A DNA stretch of 42,838 nucleotides, from NCBI RefSeq assembly GCF_020172665.1, contig NZ_CP083985.1, positions 2,780,609 through 2,823,446 on the forward strand. The letters run 5' to 3'. Every line of letters begins with the position of its first letter. The first letter of the stretch is position 1. The position numbers and the translations under genes are program-made. Under the pieces are notes generated by a model that was not told the origin of the DNA, made no database searches, and worked only from the letters and a program-made list of their open reading frames with translations. Positions 20,798 to 29,420 of this stretch are shown here, piece by piece. The stretch is from [Mycobacterium] zoologicum (lineage in GTDB: Bacteria > Actinomycetota > Actinomycetes > Mycobacteriales > Mycobacteriaceae).

Positions 20798-20803
20798 AGC
20801 CTA
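20798..20803 (-). promoter_or_regulatory. -10 TAGGCT before TetR gene
   Basis: TAGGCT on the minus strand ends 9 bases before the GTG at 20788. The spacing is slightly long for a strictly leaderless start. Confidence 0.4.
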
Positions 20804-20832
20804 GCGGATTCCTACACTGATGAATTAATTTC

Positions 20833-20846
20833 CTCCAGCGCTGGAG
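20833..20846. repeat. 14-bp perfect palindrome CTCCAGCGCTGGAG
   Basis: A perfect palindrome in the 75-base gap between the lipoprotein stop (20864) and the TetR start (20788). On the minus strand it lies 17 bases after the lipoprotein stop and is followed by an A/T-rich stretch (GAAATTAATT), so it could be a terminator. It also lies 30-43 bases upstream of the TetR -10, so it could be an operator. Confidence 0.55.
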
Positions 20847-20863
20847 CTTGCCCCGGGCCCGAG

Positions 20864-21532
20864 CTACACGGACAGACGCTGGATCTGGCTACGCCGGGTG
20901 GTCGCCCAGTCGGCCATGTCGAACCCGGGATCGCGATCGCACAGCGAAGTCATCAAGACCGCCGCCGGAATGACCGCCAATCCGTACCCGCAGCTCCAAC
21001 CGCTGCGCACCAGACTCCACACCAGCACACCGTCAGACGGAACGACCACCCGACTCAGCTGCATCGGCTCACCACGACCGCCGCTGGGGCTGATTCCGTG
21101 TGCGGCACCGTCGCAGGCGGTCACCGCGCTCAGCGCAGCGCGCACCACGTCGGCCACGGCCAACGGTCGGTCGTAAACCTTGACCGATTCGGCGTACAGC
21201 GCAACCGTGCCCTTGATCAGAAACGCCGACTCGGCGTCGTCGGTCGCGCCCTCCGGCGGCAGTGGCGAACCCTTGAACAGGACAGCCGCTGAACACTTCA
21301 CCGGCTCGGCCCGGGTGAAGTACGTCCCACCAACCTCAGTCGCCTGGGCTTGCCCCAGCGGCGTCCGGCTGCCATCGGGCAGCAGCAACCCCTCTGCGGA
21401 GAGCGCGGCTCTCGTGTCACCCGGTATCGACCCGGCACCCACCGGATGCCCGGGTACGGTCGTCGTGCACCCGATCGACGCGGACGCCAGTACGGCGACG
21501 CCCATGAGACCGCGCGCCCATCGGAGGTTCAC
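20864..21532 (-). CDS. putative lipoprotein, function unknown
   Basis: A 222-residue exported protein. The N-terminus VNLRWARGLMGVAVLASASI followed by Gly-Cys is a lipoprotein signal, with lipidated Cys at about 22, then TTTVPGHPVGAGSIPGD. The mature part has Cys pairs (VKCSAAV, TACDGAA, WSCGYG, SLCDRD) and no recognised catalytic motif; it resembles the many mycobacterial cell-envelope lipoproteins of unknown role. I chose GTG at 21532, which gives the cleanest signal peptide and leaves 7 bases after the SRPBCC stop; GTG at 21559 would add nine residues and overlap that gene. Confidence 0.75.
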   Translation of the reverse strand: MNLRWARGLMGVAVLASASIGCTTTVPGHPVGAGSIPGDTRAALSAEGLLLPDGSRTPLGQAQATEVGGTYFTRAEPVKCSAAVLFKGSPLPPEGATDDAESAFLIKGTVALYAESVKVYDRPLAVADVVRAALSAVTACDGAAHGISPSGGRGEPMQLSRVVVPSDGVLVWSLVRSGWSCGYGLAVIPAAVLMTSLCDRDPGFDMADWATTRRSQIQRLSV

Positions 21533-21539
21533 GCTCGCG

Positions 21540-22022
21540 CTAGCCGCCGTTTTCCGCACGTTGCTTCACGCGCTCCAGCGTGATCCGGATGTGCTCGGTG
21601 TTGACCGTCGGCCGGTCCTTGACGCCCGTGACCAGCCCGGCGATGCCGACGAACCAACGGGGCCGGCGGTCCCACATGCTCTCGGTGACCTGGCAGCCGC
21701 CCTGCCCACCGGGATTCGAGGTTATCCGGTACTCCCAGCGGGCCACCGGGATCACCGCGGAGCGCACGTCGAAGGCGAATACCTTGCCGGGGTCGGCGTC
21801 GGTGACGGTGCACGTGGTGCTCCACCGCCGTCCGCCATGGCGGTTGTGACCGACGAAGACCGCGCCGGGGCGAGCGGAATCGCCGGTGCGCCAATCCATT
21901 CCGACGTTCTCCTCAGCACAGTCGGCGAGGACGGACAAGTCGGTGATCAGCCGGTACACCACGTCCGGAGCAGCGTTGATCTGCACGGTTCCGGTGGCCG
22001 AAGGCGCTGCTGCGTCAGTCAT
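21540..22022 (-). CDS. SRPBCC (START-like) domain protein
   Basis: A 160-residue helix-grip protein of the polyketide cyclase/START superfamily: VQINAAPDVVYRLITDLSVL at the N-terminus, the central strands MDWRTGDSARPGAVFVGHN and WSTTCTVTDADPGKVFAFDV, and a long C-terminal helix. These fold into a hydrophobic cavity for lipid-like ligands; enzymatic function cannot be assigned. ATG at 22022 has TATGAT ending 6 bases before it, so besides readthrough from the nitronate monooxygenase gene (7-base gap) it may have its own leaderless promoter. It is followed by the lipoprotein. Confidence 0.82.
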   Translation of the reverse strand: MTDAAAPSATGTVQINAAPDVVYRLITDLSVLADCAEENVGMDWRTGDSARPGAVFVGHNRHGGRRWSTTCTVTDADPGKVFAFDVRSAVIPVARWEYRITSNPGGQGGCQVTESMWDRRPRWFVGIAGLVTGVKDRPTVNTEHIRITLERVKQRAENGG

Positions 22023-22028
22023 GCGGTG

Positions 22029-22034
22029 ATCATA
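22029..22034 (-). promoter_or_regulatory. -10 TATGAT before SRPBCC gene
   Basis: TATGAT on the minus strand ends 6 bases before the ATG at 22022 and overlaps the stop codon of the upstream gene. Confidence 0.4.
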
Positions 22035-23055
22035 GGGGCGTCAAGCCGGTGATGATCTCGGCGGCCGGCCCCGTGCGGATCGTCCGGTAGGCGGTTCCGG
22101 CCCACAGACTGGTGCCGTGCGGGTCGTCCATCGCCACCGCCGCCGCCCGGATGGGCGAGGTCATGTGATGGATCTCCGGGTATCCCACCGGCGCCACATT
22201 CTCGAAGGTCTTGGTGAAATCGTTCTCCAGGCTGCGGGCGTACCGCCCGGAGAACGCACACGTCACGGTCGTGTTGGTGAACTCCGGGTTGGTCAGCGCC
22301 GCCCGGTGCGTCGGATTGGTGCCCGCCTCATCAGCCAGCAGCAGTGCGGTGCCCACCTGGGCGGCCACCGCGCCGGCGCCCAGGACACCGGCCACATTGT
22401 CCGCGGTGCCCAGACCCCCCGCCGCCACCAGGGGCAGGTCGGGGTGCGCATGGCGTATCTCGGCCAGCAACGCGGCGAGACTCTGAGTTCCGGGCTGGGT
22501 GTCGGGAGCGAAGGTCCCGCGATGTCCGCCCGCCTCCGGGCCCTGAACCGCCAATGCCTGGGCACCGTGCGCCACCGCAATCCCGGCCTCATAGGCCGAG
22601 GTCACCGTGACCACGGTCAGGATGCGCAGGCCGCGCAACAGATCCAGGTCCTCCGGCGGCGGTGCCCCGAAGGTGAACGAGACCACCGTGGGCCGCAGAT
22701 CGGCGATCACCTCCAGTTTCTCCGGCCAGCAGTCGTCGTCACCGAAGCGCGGCCGGCCGAGTTCTACGCCGTAGTGGTCGGCCAATGACGCCAGCAGGTC
22801 GGCGTAGTCGTCGAGCGCCACCATGTCGGCATCGCTGGGTTGCGGCACAAACAGATTGGCCCCGATCGGACCGGAGGTCGCCGCCCGCGCCGCGGTGATC
22901 TGATCGGCGAGCTGCTGCGGGGTGCGGTAGCCACCGGCGACGAATCCCAGGCCGCCGGCCTGCGACACCGCCGCAGCCAGTGCCGGCGTGCTGGGCCCGC
23001 CTGCCATCGGCGCACCGACCAGCGGGAGCGCGAGTTCGGAGAAGCTGAAAGCCAT
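22030..23055 (-). CDS. nitronate monooxygenase (2-nitropropane dioxygenase family)
   Basis: A 341-residue FMN-dependent TIM-barrel protein: LPLVGAPMAGGPSTPALAAA at the N-terminus, the His-bearing loop QGPEAGGHRGTF and the FMN phosphate site AAGGLGTADNVAGVLGAGAV followed by GTALLLADEAG. Family members oxidise alkyl nitronates or propionate-3-nitronate as detoxification. From memory the homologue Rv2781c sits next to pepR in M. tuberculosis, as here (15-base gap after the peptidase stop). It probably shares the pnp-pepR transcript. The physiological substrate is unproven. Confidence 0.9.
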   Translation of the reverse strand: MAFSFSELALPLVGAPMAGGPSTPALAAAVSQAGGLGFVAGGYRTPQQLADQITAARAATSGPIGANLFVPQPSDADMVALDDYADLLASLADHYGVELGRPRFGDDDCWPEKLEVIADLRPTVVSFTFGAPPPEDLDLLRGLRILTVVTVTSAYEAGIAVAHGAQALAVQGPEAGGHRGTFAPDTQPGTQSLAALLAEIRHAHPDLPLVAAGGLGTADNVAGVLGAGAVAAQVGTALLLADEAGTNPTHRAALTNPEFTNTTVTCAFSGRYARSLENDFTKTFENVAPVGYPEIHHMTSPIRAAAVAMDDPHGTSLWAGTAYRTIRTGPAAEIITGLTPL

Positions 23056-23070
23056 CGCTCTAGCCTGCCA

Positions 23071-24369
23071 TCAACCAGCCAGTGCCCGCAGCCTCCGGGG
23101 CAGTGATCCTTTCGACCGGTAGGGACCGAGCACCGCGACGCCGTAGGGCTTGCTCAGCAGTTGGCGGGCCACCGCATTGACCTCGTCGAGGGTGACCGCG
23201 TTGAGCTCCTTGAGCGTGCGGGCGATGGGCCGATGCCGGCCGTAGTTCAGCTCACCGCGGCCCAGCCGGTTCATCCGCGAACCGGAATCCTCCAGGCCGA
23301 GCACCAGACCGCCGCGCAGCGAGCCCTTGGCGATTCGGCACTCGTCGGCTGTGATGCCGTCGCGGGCCACCGACTCCAGCACGTCGGCGGTCACCGAGAC
23401 CACCTCGCCGAACCGATCCGGCTGGCATGCGGTGTAAACCGACAGCGCGCCGGCGTCGGCGAAGGTGTCCACCGACGAGTAGATCGAGTACGCCAGGCCG
23501 CGGGATTCCCGAACCTGTTGGAACAGCCGGGAACTCAGTCCCCCGCCCAGTGCGGTGTTGAGCACCGCCAGCGCCTGGCGATGCGGCCAGTACCGGCCCG
23601 GCGCGCGCACGCCCAGCGACATGTGCGTCTGATCGGCGTCCCGGTTGACCACGCTCAGGCCGGGCACTCCCGGAACCCGGGACGTCCCGCGCCGCGGCTC
23701 GGCGGGCTTCTCGCCGCGAATCAGGCGATGCCCGAAGTGTTCTCGCACCAGCGCCACGACGGTGTCGTGGTCGATGTTGCCGGCCACCGCCACCACCATG
23801 CGTTCGGGCGTGTAGCGGCGCTGGTGGAACGACCGCAGCTGGGCGCGGGTCATCGTCGACACCGACTCGACGTTGCCGATCACCGGCCGTCCGATCGGAT
23901 GGTCACCGAACAACGTCGACAAGAACACATCGCCGAGGGCGTCCTCGGGGTCGTCGTCGCGCATCGCGAGTTCTTCGAGCACCACGTCCCGCTCGAGGTC
24001 GACGTCCTCGGCCGCGCAGCACCCGTTGAGCACCACGTCGCTGACCAGTGCCACGGCCAGCTCCAGGTCGGTGTCGAGCACGTGCGCGTAGTAGCAGGTG
24101 TGCTCCTTGCCGGTGAAGGCGTTGAGCTCGCCCCCGACGGCATCCACCGCCTGGGCTATCCCGGCCGCGGTGCGGGTCGGGGTGGCCTTGAACAGCAGAT
24201 GCTCCAGGAAGTGCGCCGCCCCGGCCACCGTCGCGCCCTCGTCACGGGACCCGACGCCCACCCAGACACCCACCGACGCGGAACGAACCGCGGGGAGGTA
24301 CTCGGTGACCACCCGCAGTCCGCCCGCCAGGGTGGTGCGGCGCAGGTCAGCCCTCGGCGGTCGCGGCAT
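23071..24369 (-). CDS. pepR: M16-family zinc metallopeptidase
   Basis: A 432-residue M16B processing-peptidase-like enzyme. The inverted zinc motif HFLEHLLFK (HxxEH) is near residues 54-62, with a distal Glu in [17 protein letters not shown]; the C-terminal half carries the R/Y segment [20 protein letters not shown]. The frame is open to 24609 but the upstream part is antisense-like over pnp; ATG at 24369 begins [14 protein letters not shown] as expected and overlaps the pnp end by 23 bases. pnp-pepR linkage is conserved in actinobacteria. Substrate unknown. Confidence 0.92.
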   Translation of the reverse strand: MPRPPRADLRRTTLAGGLRVVTEYLPAVRSASVGVWVGVGSRDEGATVAGAAHFLEHLLFKATPTRTAAGIAQAVDAVGGELNAFTGKEHTCYYAHVLDTDLELAVALVSDVVLNGCCAAEDVDLERDVVLEELAMRDDDPEDALGDVFLSTLFGDHPIGRPVIGNVESVSTMTRAQLRSFHQRRYTPERMVVAVAGNIDHDTVVALVREHFGHRLIRGEKPAEPRRGTSRVPGVPGLSVVNRDADQTHMSLGVRAPGRYWPHRQALAVLNTALGGGLSSRLFQQVRESRGLAYSIYSSVDTFADAGALSVYTACQPDRFGEVVSVTADVLESVARDGITADECRIAKGSLRGGLVLGLEDSGSRMNRLGRGELNYGRHRPIARTLKELNAVTLDEVNAVARQLLSKPYGVAVLGPYRSKGSLPRRLRALAG

Positions 24370-26587
24370 CGGCAGGCTCAGCGGCGTCCGCTGAATCCTC
24401 CACGGGCACCAGCGAGATCTTGCCGCGGTTGTCGATGTCGGCGATCTCCACGCGCAGCTTGTCGCCGACCTTGACCACGTCTTCGACCTTCGCGACCCGC
24501 TTGCCCTTGCCGAGCTTGGAGATGTGCACCAAACCGTCGCGGCCCGGCAGCAGCGACACGAAGGCGCCGAAGTCGGTGGTCTTGACCACGGTGCCCAGGA
24601 ACCGCTCACCGATCTTGGGCAGCTGCGGGTTGGCGATCGCGTTGATCTTGTCGATCGCGGCCTGCGCGGACGGGCCGTCGGTGGCGCCGACGAACACGGT
24701 GCCGTCGTCCTCGATGGAGATCTGGGCGCCGGTCTCCTCGGTGATCGAGTTGATCATCTTGCCCTTGGGCCCGATCACCTCGCCGATCTTGTCCACCGGA
24801 ACCTTGATGGTGGTGACCCGCGGCGCGTACGGGCTCATCTCGTCGGGGGCGTCGATGGCCTCGGCCATCACCTCGAGAATGGTCATCCGGGCGTCCTTGG
24901 CCTGCGCCAGCGCACCCGCGAGCACCTGCGAGGGAATCCCGTCGAGCTTGGTGTCGAGCTGCAGCGCGGTGACGAAGTCCTTGGTGCCGGCGACCTTGAA
25001 GTCCATGTCGCCGAACGCATCCTCGGCCCCCAGGATGTCGGTGAGCGCGACGAACCGGCGCTCGGTCTTGCCGTCCACTTCCACCTCGTCGGAGACCAGG
25101 CCCATCGCGATACCGGCGACCGGAGCCTTCAGCGGCACACCGGCGTTGAGCAACGCCAGCGTGGACGCACAGACCGAACCCATCGACGTGGAGCCGTTGG
25201 AGCCCAGGGCTTCCGACACCTGCCGGATGGCGTAGGGGAACTCCTCGACGCTGGGCAGCACCGGGACCAGGGCCCGCTCGGCCAAGGCACCGTGGCCGAT
25301 CTCGCGGCGCTTGGGCGAACCGACCCGACCGGTCTCACCGGTGGAGTACGGCGGGAAGTTGTAGTGGTGCATGTAGCGCTTGGACTTCTCCGGCCCCAGC
25401 GAGTCGATCTGCTGCGCCATCTTCATCATGTCCAGCGTGGTCACGCCCATGATCTGGGTCTCGCCACGCTCGAACAGCGCGCTGCCGTGCGCCCGGGGCA
25501 CCACGGCGACCTCGGCGCTCAGCGCCCGGATGTCGGTGATGCCGCGACCGTCGATGCGGAAGTGGTCGGTCAGGATGCGCTGACGCACAAGCTTTTTCGT
25601 CAGGCTCCGGTAGGCCGCGCTGATCTCCTTCTCACGGCCCTCGTAGGTCTCGGCCAGTCGTGCGACCACCTCACCCTTGAGCTCGTCGGTGCGCTCGTCA
25701 CGCTCGGCCTTGCCGGCGATGGTCAGCGCCTTGGACAGCTCGTCGGTGGCGACCGAGGCGACCGCGTAGTAGACGTCCTCGCCGTAGGCGGGGAACAGCG
25801 GGTACTCGGCGGTCGGGCGGGCCGCCGCGTCGGCCAGCTCCTGCTGGGCCTTGCACAGCGCGGCGATGAACGGCTTGGCCGCCTCCAGGCCCTCGGCCAC
25901 CACGGTCTCGGTCGGCGCGGTCCCACCGGCCTCGATGAGCTCGATGACCTTCTCGGTGGCCTCGGCCTCGACCATCATGACCGCGACGTCACCATCTTCG
26001 AGTGCACGTCCGGCCAGCACCATGTCGAACGTCGCGCGCTCGAGCTGCTCGACGGTGGGGAACGCCACCCAGGTGCCGTCGATCAGGGCGACCCGCGCCG
26101 CACCGACCGGGCCGGAGAACGGCAGACCGGCCAGCTGGGTGGACGCCGACGCGGCGTTGATCGCCACCACGTCGTACAGGTCGTTGGGGTTCAGGCTCAG
26201 CACGGTCACCACGACCTGGATCTCGTTGCGCAGGCCGTCGACGAACGACGGGCGCAGCGGACGGTCGGTGAGGCGACAGGTCAGGATCGCGTCGGTGGAC
26301 GGCCGGCCCTCGCGGCGGAAGAACGAGCCGGGGATGCGACCGGCCGCATACATCCGCTCCTCGACGTCGACGGTCAGCGGGAAGAAGTCGAAGTGCTCCT
26401 TGGGAGCCTTGCTGGCGGTGGTCGCCGACAGCAGCATGGTCTCGTCGTCCAGGTAGGCGACGACGGACCCGGCGGCCTGCTGGGCCAGCCGGCCGGTCTC
26501 GAAGCGGATGGTGCGCTTGCCGAAGTTGCCGTTGTCGAGGACAGCGGTGGTTTCGAATACGCCTTCTTCAATTTCAGTTGCAGACAT
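24347..26587 (-). CDS. pnp: polyribonucleotide nucleotidyltransferase (PNPase/GpsI)
   Basis: A 746-residue PNPase: first RNase PH domain (about 13-150, [20 protein letters not shown]), a helical domain (about 230-330), the second, catalytic RNase PH domain (about 340-560, with [20 protein letters not shown] and [15 protein letters not shown]), KH domain (about 600-655, [20 protein letters not shown]) and S1 domain (about 660-725, [20 protein letters not shown]). It degrades RNA phosphorolytically and in mycobacteria was studied as guanosine pentaphosphate synthetase. The spacer toward rpsO (26588-26894) holds a hairpin, reminiscent of the autoregulated rpsO-pnp leader in E. coli. Confidence 0.97.
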   Translation of the reverse strand: MSATEIEEGVFETTAVLDNGNFGKRTIRFETGRLAQQAAGSVVAYLDDETMLLSATTASKAPKEHFDFFPLTVDVEERMYAAGRIPGSFFRREGRPSTDAILTCRLTDRPLRPSFVDGLRNEIQVVVTVLSLNPNDLYDVVAINAASASTQLAGLPFSGPVGAARVALIDGTWVAFPTVEQLERATFDMVLAGRALEDGDVAVMMVEAEATEKVIELIEAGGTAPTETVVAEGLEAAKPFIAALCKAQQELADAAARPTAEYPLFPAYGEDVYYAVASVATDELSKALTIAGKAERDERTDELKGEVVARLAETYEGREKEISAAYRSLTKKLVRQRILTDHFRIDGRGITDIRALSAEVAVVPRAHGSALFERGETQIMGVTTLDMMKMAQQIDSLGPEKSKRYMHHYNFPPYSTGETGRVGSPKRREIGHGALAERALVPVLPSVEEFPYAIRQVSEALGSNGSTSMGSVCASTLALLNAGVPLKAPVAGIAMGLVSDEVEVDGKTERRFVALTDILGAEDAFGDMDFKVAGTKDFVTALQLDTKLDGIPSQVLAGALAQAKDARMTILEVMAEAIDAPDEMSPYAPRVTTIKVPVDKIGEVIGPKGKMINSITEETGAQISIEDDGTVFVGATDGPSAQAAIDKINAIANPQLPKIGERFLGTVVKTTDFGAFVSLLPGRDGLVHISKLGKGKRVAKVEDVVKVGDKLRVEIADIDNRGKISLVPVEDSADAAEPADAATAEG

Positions 26588-26894
26588 GGACGCTCGTGCG
26601 GCCTCTCTGATTCGTTCTGCTGTTTCGCAGCGTCAGCTTTGCTGATCGGCAAGAACGAGGATGCGGCTACGGTCGTCGATCGAAGCGGCCGGATCGCTGG
26701 ACGCATATCCAGACCCGGCTGCCACTACCGAAGACCGCCCGACGCAAGTTCTTCCGCTGATCGCAGGAACGTGTCCCGTTGTGACGTGCCGGAGCGGCGC
26801 GCACGGACTGCGCGAGCCACACCGATGTCCGGACCTGGACGGCCCGGAACGGTCTCACTCTACATGGAGCCGGCGTGCACCGGCCCGTTCGTGG
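26588..26894 (-). other. 307-base rpsO-pnp spacer without a supported gene
   Basis: No credible ORF with start signals is seen here. From memory M. tuberculosis carries lppU between these genes; it is absent here. The spacer holds a 6-bp hairpin, CGCGCA-CGGAC-TGCGCG (26798-26814), and a shorter GCCGG-N6-CCGGC hairpin just after the rpsO stop (about 26869-26884). The latter could end part of the rpsO transcription, and the former could be a leader structure for pnp. No convincing -10/-35 pair was identified. Confidence 0.5.
26798..26814. other. hairpin in the rpsO-pnp leader
   Basis: CGCGCA (26798-26803) pairs with TGCGCG (26809-26814) around CGGAC. No T-run follows on either strand, so a simple terminator is unlikely; a processing or regulatory structure is possible. 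Confidence 0.4.
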
Positions 26895-27164
26895 TCAGCG
26901 ACGCAGACCCAGGCGCTCGATCAGCGAGCGGTAACGCGCCACATCGACCTGGGTCAGGTACTTGAGCAGACGACGCCGACGACCGACCAGCAGCAGCAGA
27001 CCGCGACGCGAGTGGTGGTCGTGCTTGTGGGTCTTGAGGTGCTCGGTCAGGTCGACGATCCGCTTGGTGAGCAGGGCGATCTGCGCTTCGGGCGAGCCGG
27101 TGTCGGTCTCGTGCAGTCCGTAGCTGCCCAGGATCTCTTTTTTCTGCTCGGCAGTCAGTGCCAC
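26895..27164 (-). CDS. rpsO: 30S ribosomal protein S15
   Basis: The 89-residue S15 ([20 protein letters not shown] at the start, [13 protein letters not shown] in the rRNA-binding helix, RLGLRR at the end) has standard length. It binds the central domain of 16S rRNA during small-subunit assembly. It starts with GTG at 27164, with GGAGA about 8 bases upstream. It follows ribF by 76 bases and precedes pnp by 307; the rpsO-pnp linkage is ancient and conserved. Confidence 0.98.
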   Translation of the reverse strand: MALTAEQKKEILGSYGLHETDTGSPEAQIALLTKRIVDLTEHLKTHKHDHHSRRGLLLLVGRRRRLLKYLTQVDVARYRSLIERLGLRR

Positions 27165-27201
27165 GACGAATCTCCATCAATAGGTCCCGCGAATGAAATG
27201 A

Positions 27202-27213
27202 CGGTGGCCACCG
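27202..27213. repeat. 12-bp palindrome in the ribF-rpsO gap
   Basis: CGGTGGCCACCG is a perfect palindrome 28 bases after the ribF stop on the minus strand, followed by TCATTTCATT. It could be a weak terminator or operator; the stem is short if a loop is allowed. Confidence 0.35.
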
Positions 27214-27240
27214 CGGACTGCAGCGCACCGAGCGGCGAGT

Positions 27241-28218
27241 CTAGCAGAGCAGGCCGCGGGTCTTCTCCACGTCGGTGTTCATCACCGCTATCAGGTCCTC
27301 GACCGAGTCGAACTTCTCCTGGCTGCGGATCCGACTGACGAAGTCGACGGCGACGCGCTGGCCGTACAGGTCGGCGGTCTCATCGATGACGAACGCCTCC
27401 ACGGTGCGGGCCCGCCCGGAGAACGTCGGGTTGGTGCCCACCGACACCGCGGCCCGACAACGCTGACCTGCGACGACGGTCCCGGGGACCTGGCCGTGCC
27501 CCAACACGGTGAACCAGGCGGCATACACGCCGTCCGCCGGAATGGCCGCATACGCCGACGGCGCCACGTTGGCGGTCGGGAAACCCAGATTGCGCCCCCG
27601 GCCGTCACCGCGCACCACCAGCCCCTCGACCCGGTGCGGCCGGCCCAGGGCCTCGGTGGCCGCGGCCACGTCACCGGCGTCCACGCAGGACCGGATGTAG
27701 GTGGAGGAGAAGGTGACCGCGGAGGCGGCGTCCGAGTCGGTGTTCTCGGCCACCAGCGACACCGATTCCACGCCGAAACCGAACTGCTCACCGGCGCGGC
27801 GCAGCGTCTCGACGTTGCCCGCGGCCTTGCGGCCGAACGTGAAGTTCTCCCCCACCACCACTTCGACGACGTGCAGGTGCTCGACCAGCAGCTCGTGGAC
27901 GTAGCGGTCCGGGGTGAGCTTCATGAAGTCCGGGGTGAACGGGATCACCAGGAAGACGTCCACACCGTACTGCTCGACCAGCTCGGCGCGGCGCGCCAGC
28001 GTGGTGAGCTGCGCCGGGTGGTTGCCGGGATAGACGACTTCCATCGGGTGCGGATCGAACGTCATCAGCACGGTCGGTACGCCGCGTGCCTTCCCGGTCT
28101 TCACCGCACGCGAGATCAATTCGGCATGGCCGCGATGCACACCGTCGAACACCCCGATGGTGAGCACGCACCTGCCCCAGTCTGTGGGGATCTCATCCTG
28201 CCCCCGCCACCGCTGCAC
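27241..28218 (-). CDS. ribF: bifunctional riboflavin kinase / FAD synthetase
   Basis: A 325-residue RibF. The N-terminal FMN adenylyltransferase domain (about 1-185) has GVFDGVHRGHAEL (HxGH nucleotidyltransferase motif) and STYIRSCVDAGD. The C-terminal riboflavin kinase domain (about 190-320) has GRGRNLGFPTANV, SVGTNPTF and the EAFVIDE strand. It makes FMN and FAD, needed by the several flavoenzymes in this window. The open frame reaches 28260 but GTG at 28218 fits both the family N-terminus and a TAGGCT ending 7 bases upstream. That start lies only 24 bases from the divergent mntR start. Confidence 0.96.
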   Translation of the reverse strand: MQRWRGQDEIPTDWGRCVLTIGVFDGVHRGHAELISRAVKTGKARGVPTVLMTFDPHPMEVVYPGNHPAQLTTLARRAELVEQYGVDVFLVIPFTPDFMKLTPDRYVHELLVEHLHVVEVVVGENFTFGRKAAGNVETLRRAGEQFGFGVESVSLVAENTDSDAASAVTFSSTYIRSCVDAGDVAAATEALGRPHRVEGLVVRGDGRGRNLGFPTANVAPSAYAAIPADGVYAAWFTVLGHGQVPGTVVAGQRCRAAVSVGTNPTFSGRARTVEAFVIDETADLYGQRVAVDFVSRIRSQEKFDSVEDLIAVMNTDVEKTRGLLC

Positions 28219-28225
28219 AACCGCA

Positions 28226-28231
28226 AGCCTA
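28226..28231 (-). promoter_or_regulatory. -10 TAGGCT, leaderless ribF
   Basis: TAGGCT on the minus strand ends 7 bases before the ribF GTG at 28218. It shares two bases with the mntR -10 on the other strand. Confidence 0.55.
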
Positions 28232-28235
28232 AACT
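28230..28235 (+). promoter_or_regulatory. -10 TAAACT, leaderless mntR
   Basis: TAAACT ends 7 bases before the GTG at 28243, with no ribosome site. It overlaps the divergent ribF -10 by two bases. Confidence 0.55.
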
Positions 28236-28242
28236 GTTGGCC

Positions 28243-28941
28243 GTGAGCCCTTGGGAGCAATCGGATGGGCTGACCACCGTCGCCCAGGACTATCTGAAAG
28301 TCATCTGGACCGCCCAGGAGTGGTCACCGGACAAAGTCAGCACCAAGATGCTGGCGGAGAAGATCGGCGTGTCAGCCAGTACCGCCTCGGAGTCGATCCG
28401 CAAGCTCGCCGACGCCGGCCTGGTGGATCACGAGAAGTACGGCGCGGTGAGCCTTACCGAGGACGGACGGCGGGCGGCGCTGGCGATGGTGCGCCGGCAC
28501 CGGCTGATCGAGACGTTCCTGGTGTGCGAGCTCGGTTACGGCTGGGACGAGGTGCACGACGAGGCCGAGGTGCTCGAGCACGCGGTGTCCGACCAGCTGA
28601 TCGCACGCATCGACGCCAAGCTGGGGTTTCCGCAACGCGACCCGCACGGCGACCCGATCCCGGCCGACGACGGTCAGGTGCCGACGCCCCCGGCGCGCCA
28701 GTTGTGGGCGTGCGCCGACGGCGAGTCCGGCACGGTGGCCCGGATCTCCGACCACGACCCCGAGATGCTGCGCTACTTCGCCCAAGTGGGCATCAGCCTG
28801 GACGCCCGGCTGCGGGTGCTGACCCGCCGGGAGTTCGCCGGGATCATCTCGGTAGCCCTGGAGTCACCCGGGGCACCCGCGGGCGAACAGACCACCATTG
28901 ACTTGGGAAGTCCTGCGGCCCAGGCGATCTGGGTGGTGTAA
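28243..28941 (+). CDS. mntR: DtxR-family metalloregulator MntR/SirR
   Basis: A 232-residue iron/manganese-dependent repressor. It has a winged helix at about 10-70 (AEKIGVSASTASESIRKLAD), a dimerisation and metal-binding domain (about 75-145, RRHRLIETFLVCELGYGWDE, HDEAEVLEHAVSD with conserved His/Glu ligands) and a C-terminal SH3-like domain (to about 232). The M. tuberculosis homologue (SirR/MntR, Rv2788) represses manganese uptake genes. The frame is open far upstream over ribF, but GTG at 28243 fits the leaderless promoter. No Mn transporter gene is present in the window, so its targets lie elsewhere. The SRPBCC gene starts 7 bases after its stop. Confidence 0.93.
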   Translation: MSPWEQSDGLTTVAQDYLKVIWTAQEWSPDKVSTKMLAEKIGVSASTASESIRKLADAGLVDHEKYGAVSLTEDGRRAALAMVRRHRLIETFLVCELGYGWDEVHDEAEVLEHAVSDQLIARIDAKLGFPQRDPHGDPIPADDGQVPTPPARQLWACADGESGTVARISDHDPEMLRYFAQVGISLDARLRVLTRREFAGIISVALESPGAPAGEQTTIDLGSPAAQAIWVV

Positions 28942-28948
28942 TCACCCG

Positions 28949-29380
28949 ATGGCAAAACTTGAGTTGTCCCGCGACCTTTCGCTGTCGCCCGACGACGCCT
29001 GGGCGCACGCGTCGAACCTGGCCGAACTGGGCGACTGGCTCTCCCTGCACCAGGGCTGGCGCTGTGAGATCCCGGCCGAACTCGCCGTCGGCACCACCCT
29101 GGTCGGGGTGGCGGGCGCCAAAGGTATGCGCAACCGCGTCACCTGGACGGTCCGCAAGCTCGAGGCGCCCAGGCTGCTGGAGCTCACCGGCGACGGCGTG
29201 GGCGGCACCAAATACGGTCTGTCACTGGCGATCGCGCCGGCCGGTGGCGGATCCCGCTTCACACTGCGGCTCGACATGGGTGGTCGGGCACTGTTCGGGC
29301 CGATCGGGGCGACCGCCGCCCGCGCGGTCAAGGGCGACATCGAGGGTTCGATCAAGCGCTTCGAGACGCTGTACACCTGA
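28949..29380 (+). CDS. SRPBCC protein resembling the Rv0910-family toxin
   Basis: A 143-residue helix-grip protein starting MAKLELSRDLSLSPDDAWAH, with KGMRNRVTWTVRK in the middle and GDGVGGTKYGL then GPIGATAARAVKGDIEGSIK at the end. From memory these segments align with the M. tuberculosis Rv0910 protein, described as the toxin of the Rv0909-Rv0910 pair. The usual small upstream antitoxin gene is absent; instead mntR ends 7 bases before. So it may be an orphan toxin, a toxin homologue with another role, or a lipid-binding START protein. ATG at 28949 lacks a strong ribosome site; translational coupling to mntR is likely. Confidence 0.8.
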   Translation: MAKLELSRDLSLSPDDAWAHASNLAELGDWLSLHQGWRCEIPAELAVGTTLVGVAGAKGMRNRVTWTVRKLEAPRLLELTGDGVGGTKYGLSLAIAPAGGGSRFTLRLDMGGRALFGPIGATAARAVKGDIEGSIKRFETLYT

Positions 29381-29420
29381 GCCGTCGACCACCCCCGACG
29401 ACGTCGCCGGCGCCGCGGAG

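Noticed and set aside
24524..26965. An open frame of 813 codons on the plus strand, antisense to pnp
   Set aside because: It is a shadow of the GC-rich third positions of pnp: composition is His/Gly/Arg-rich, no family motifs and no start signals. pnp is unmistakable on the other strand.
27496..28242. A long N-terminal extension of MntR
   Set aside because: It is antisense to ribF; the DtxR domain begins right after GTG 28243.
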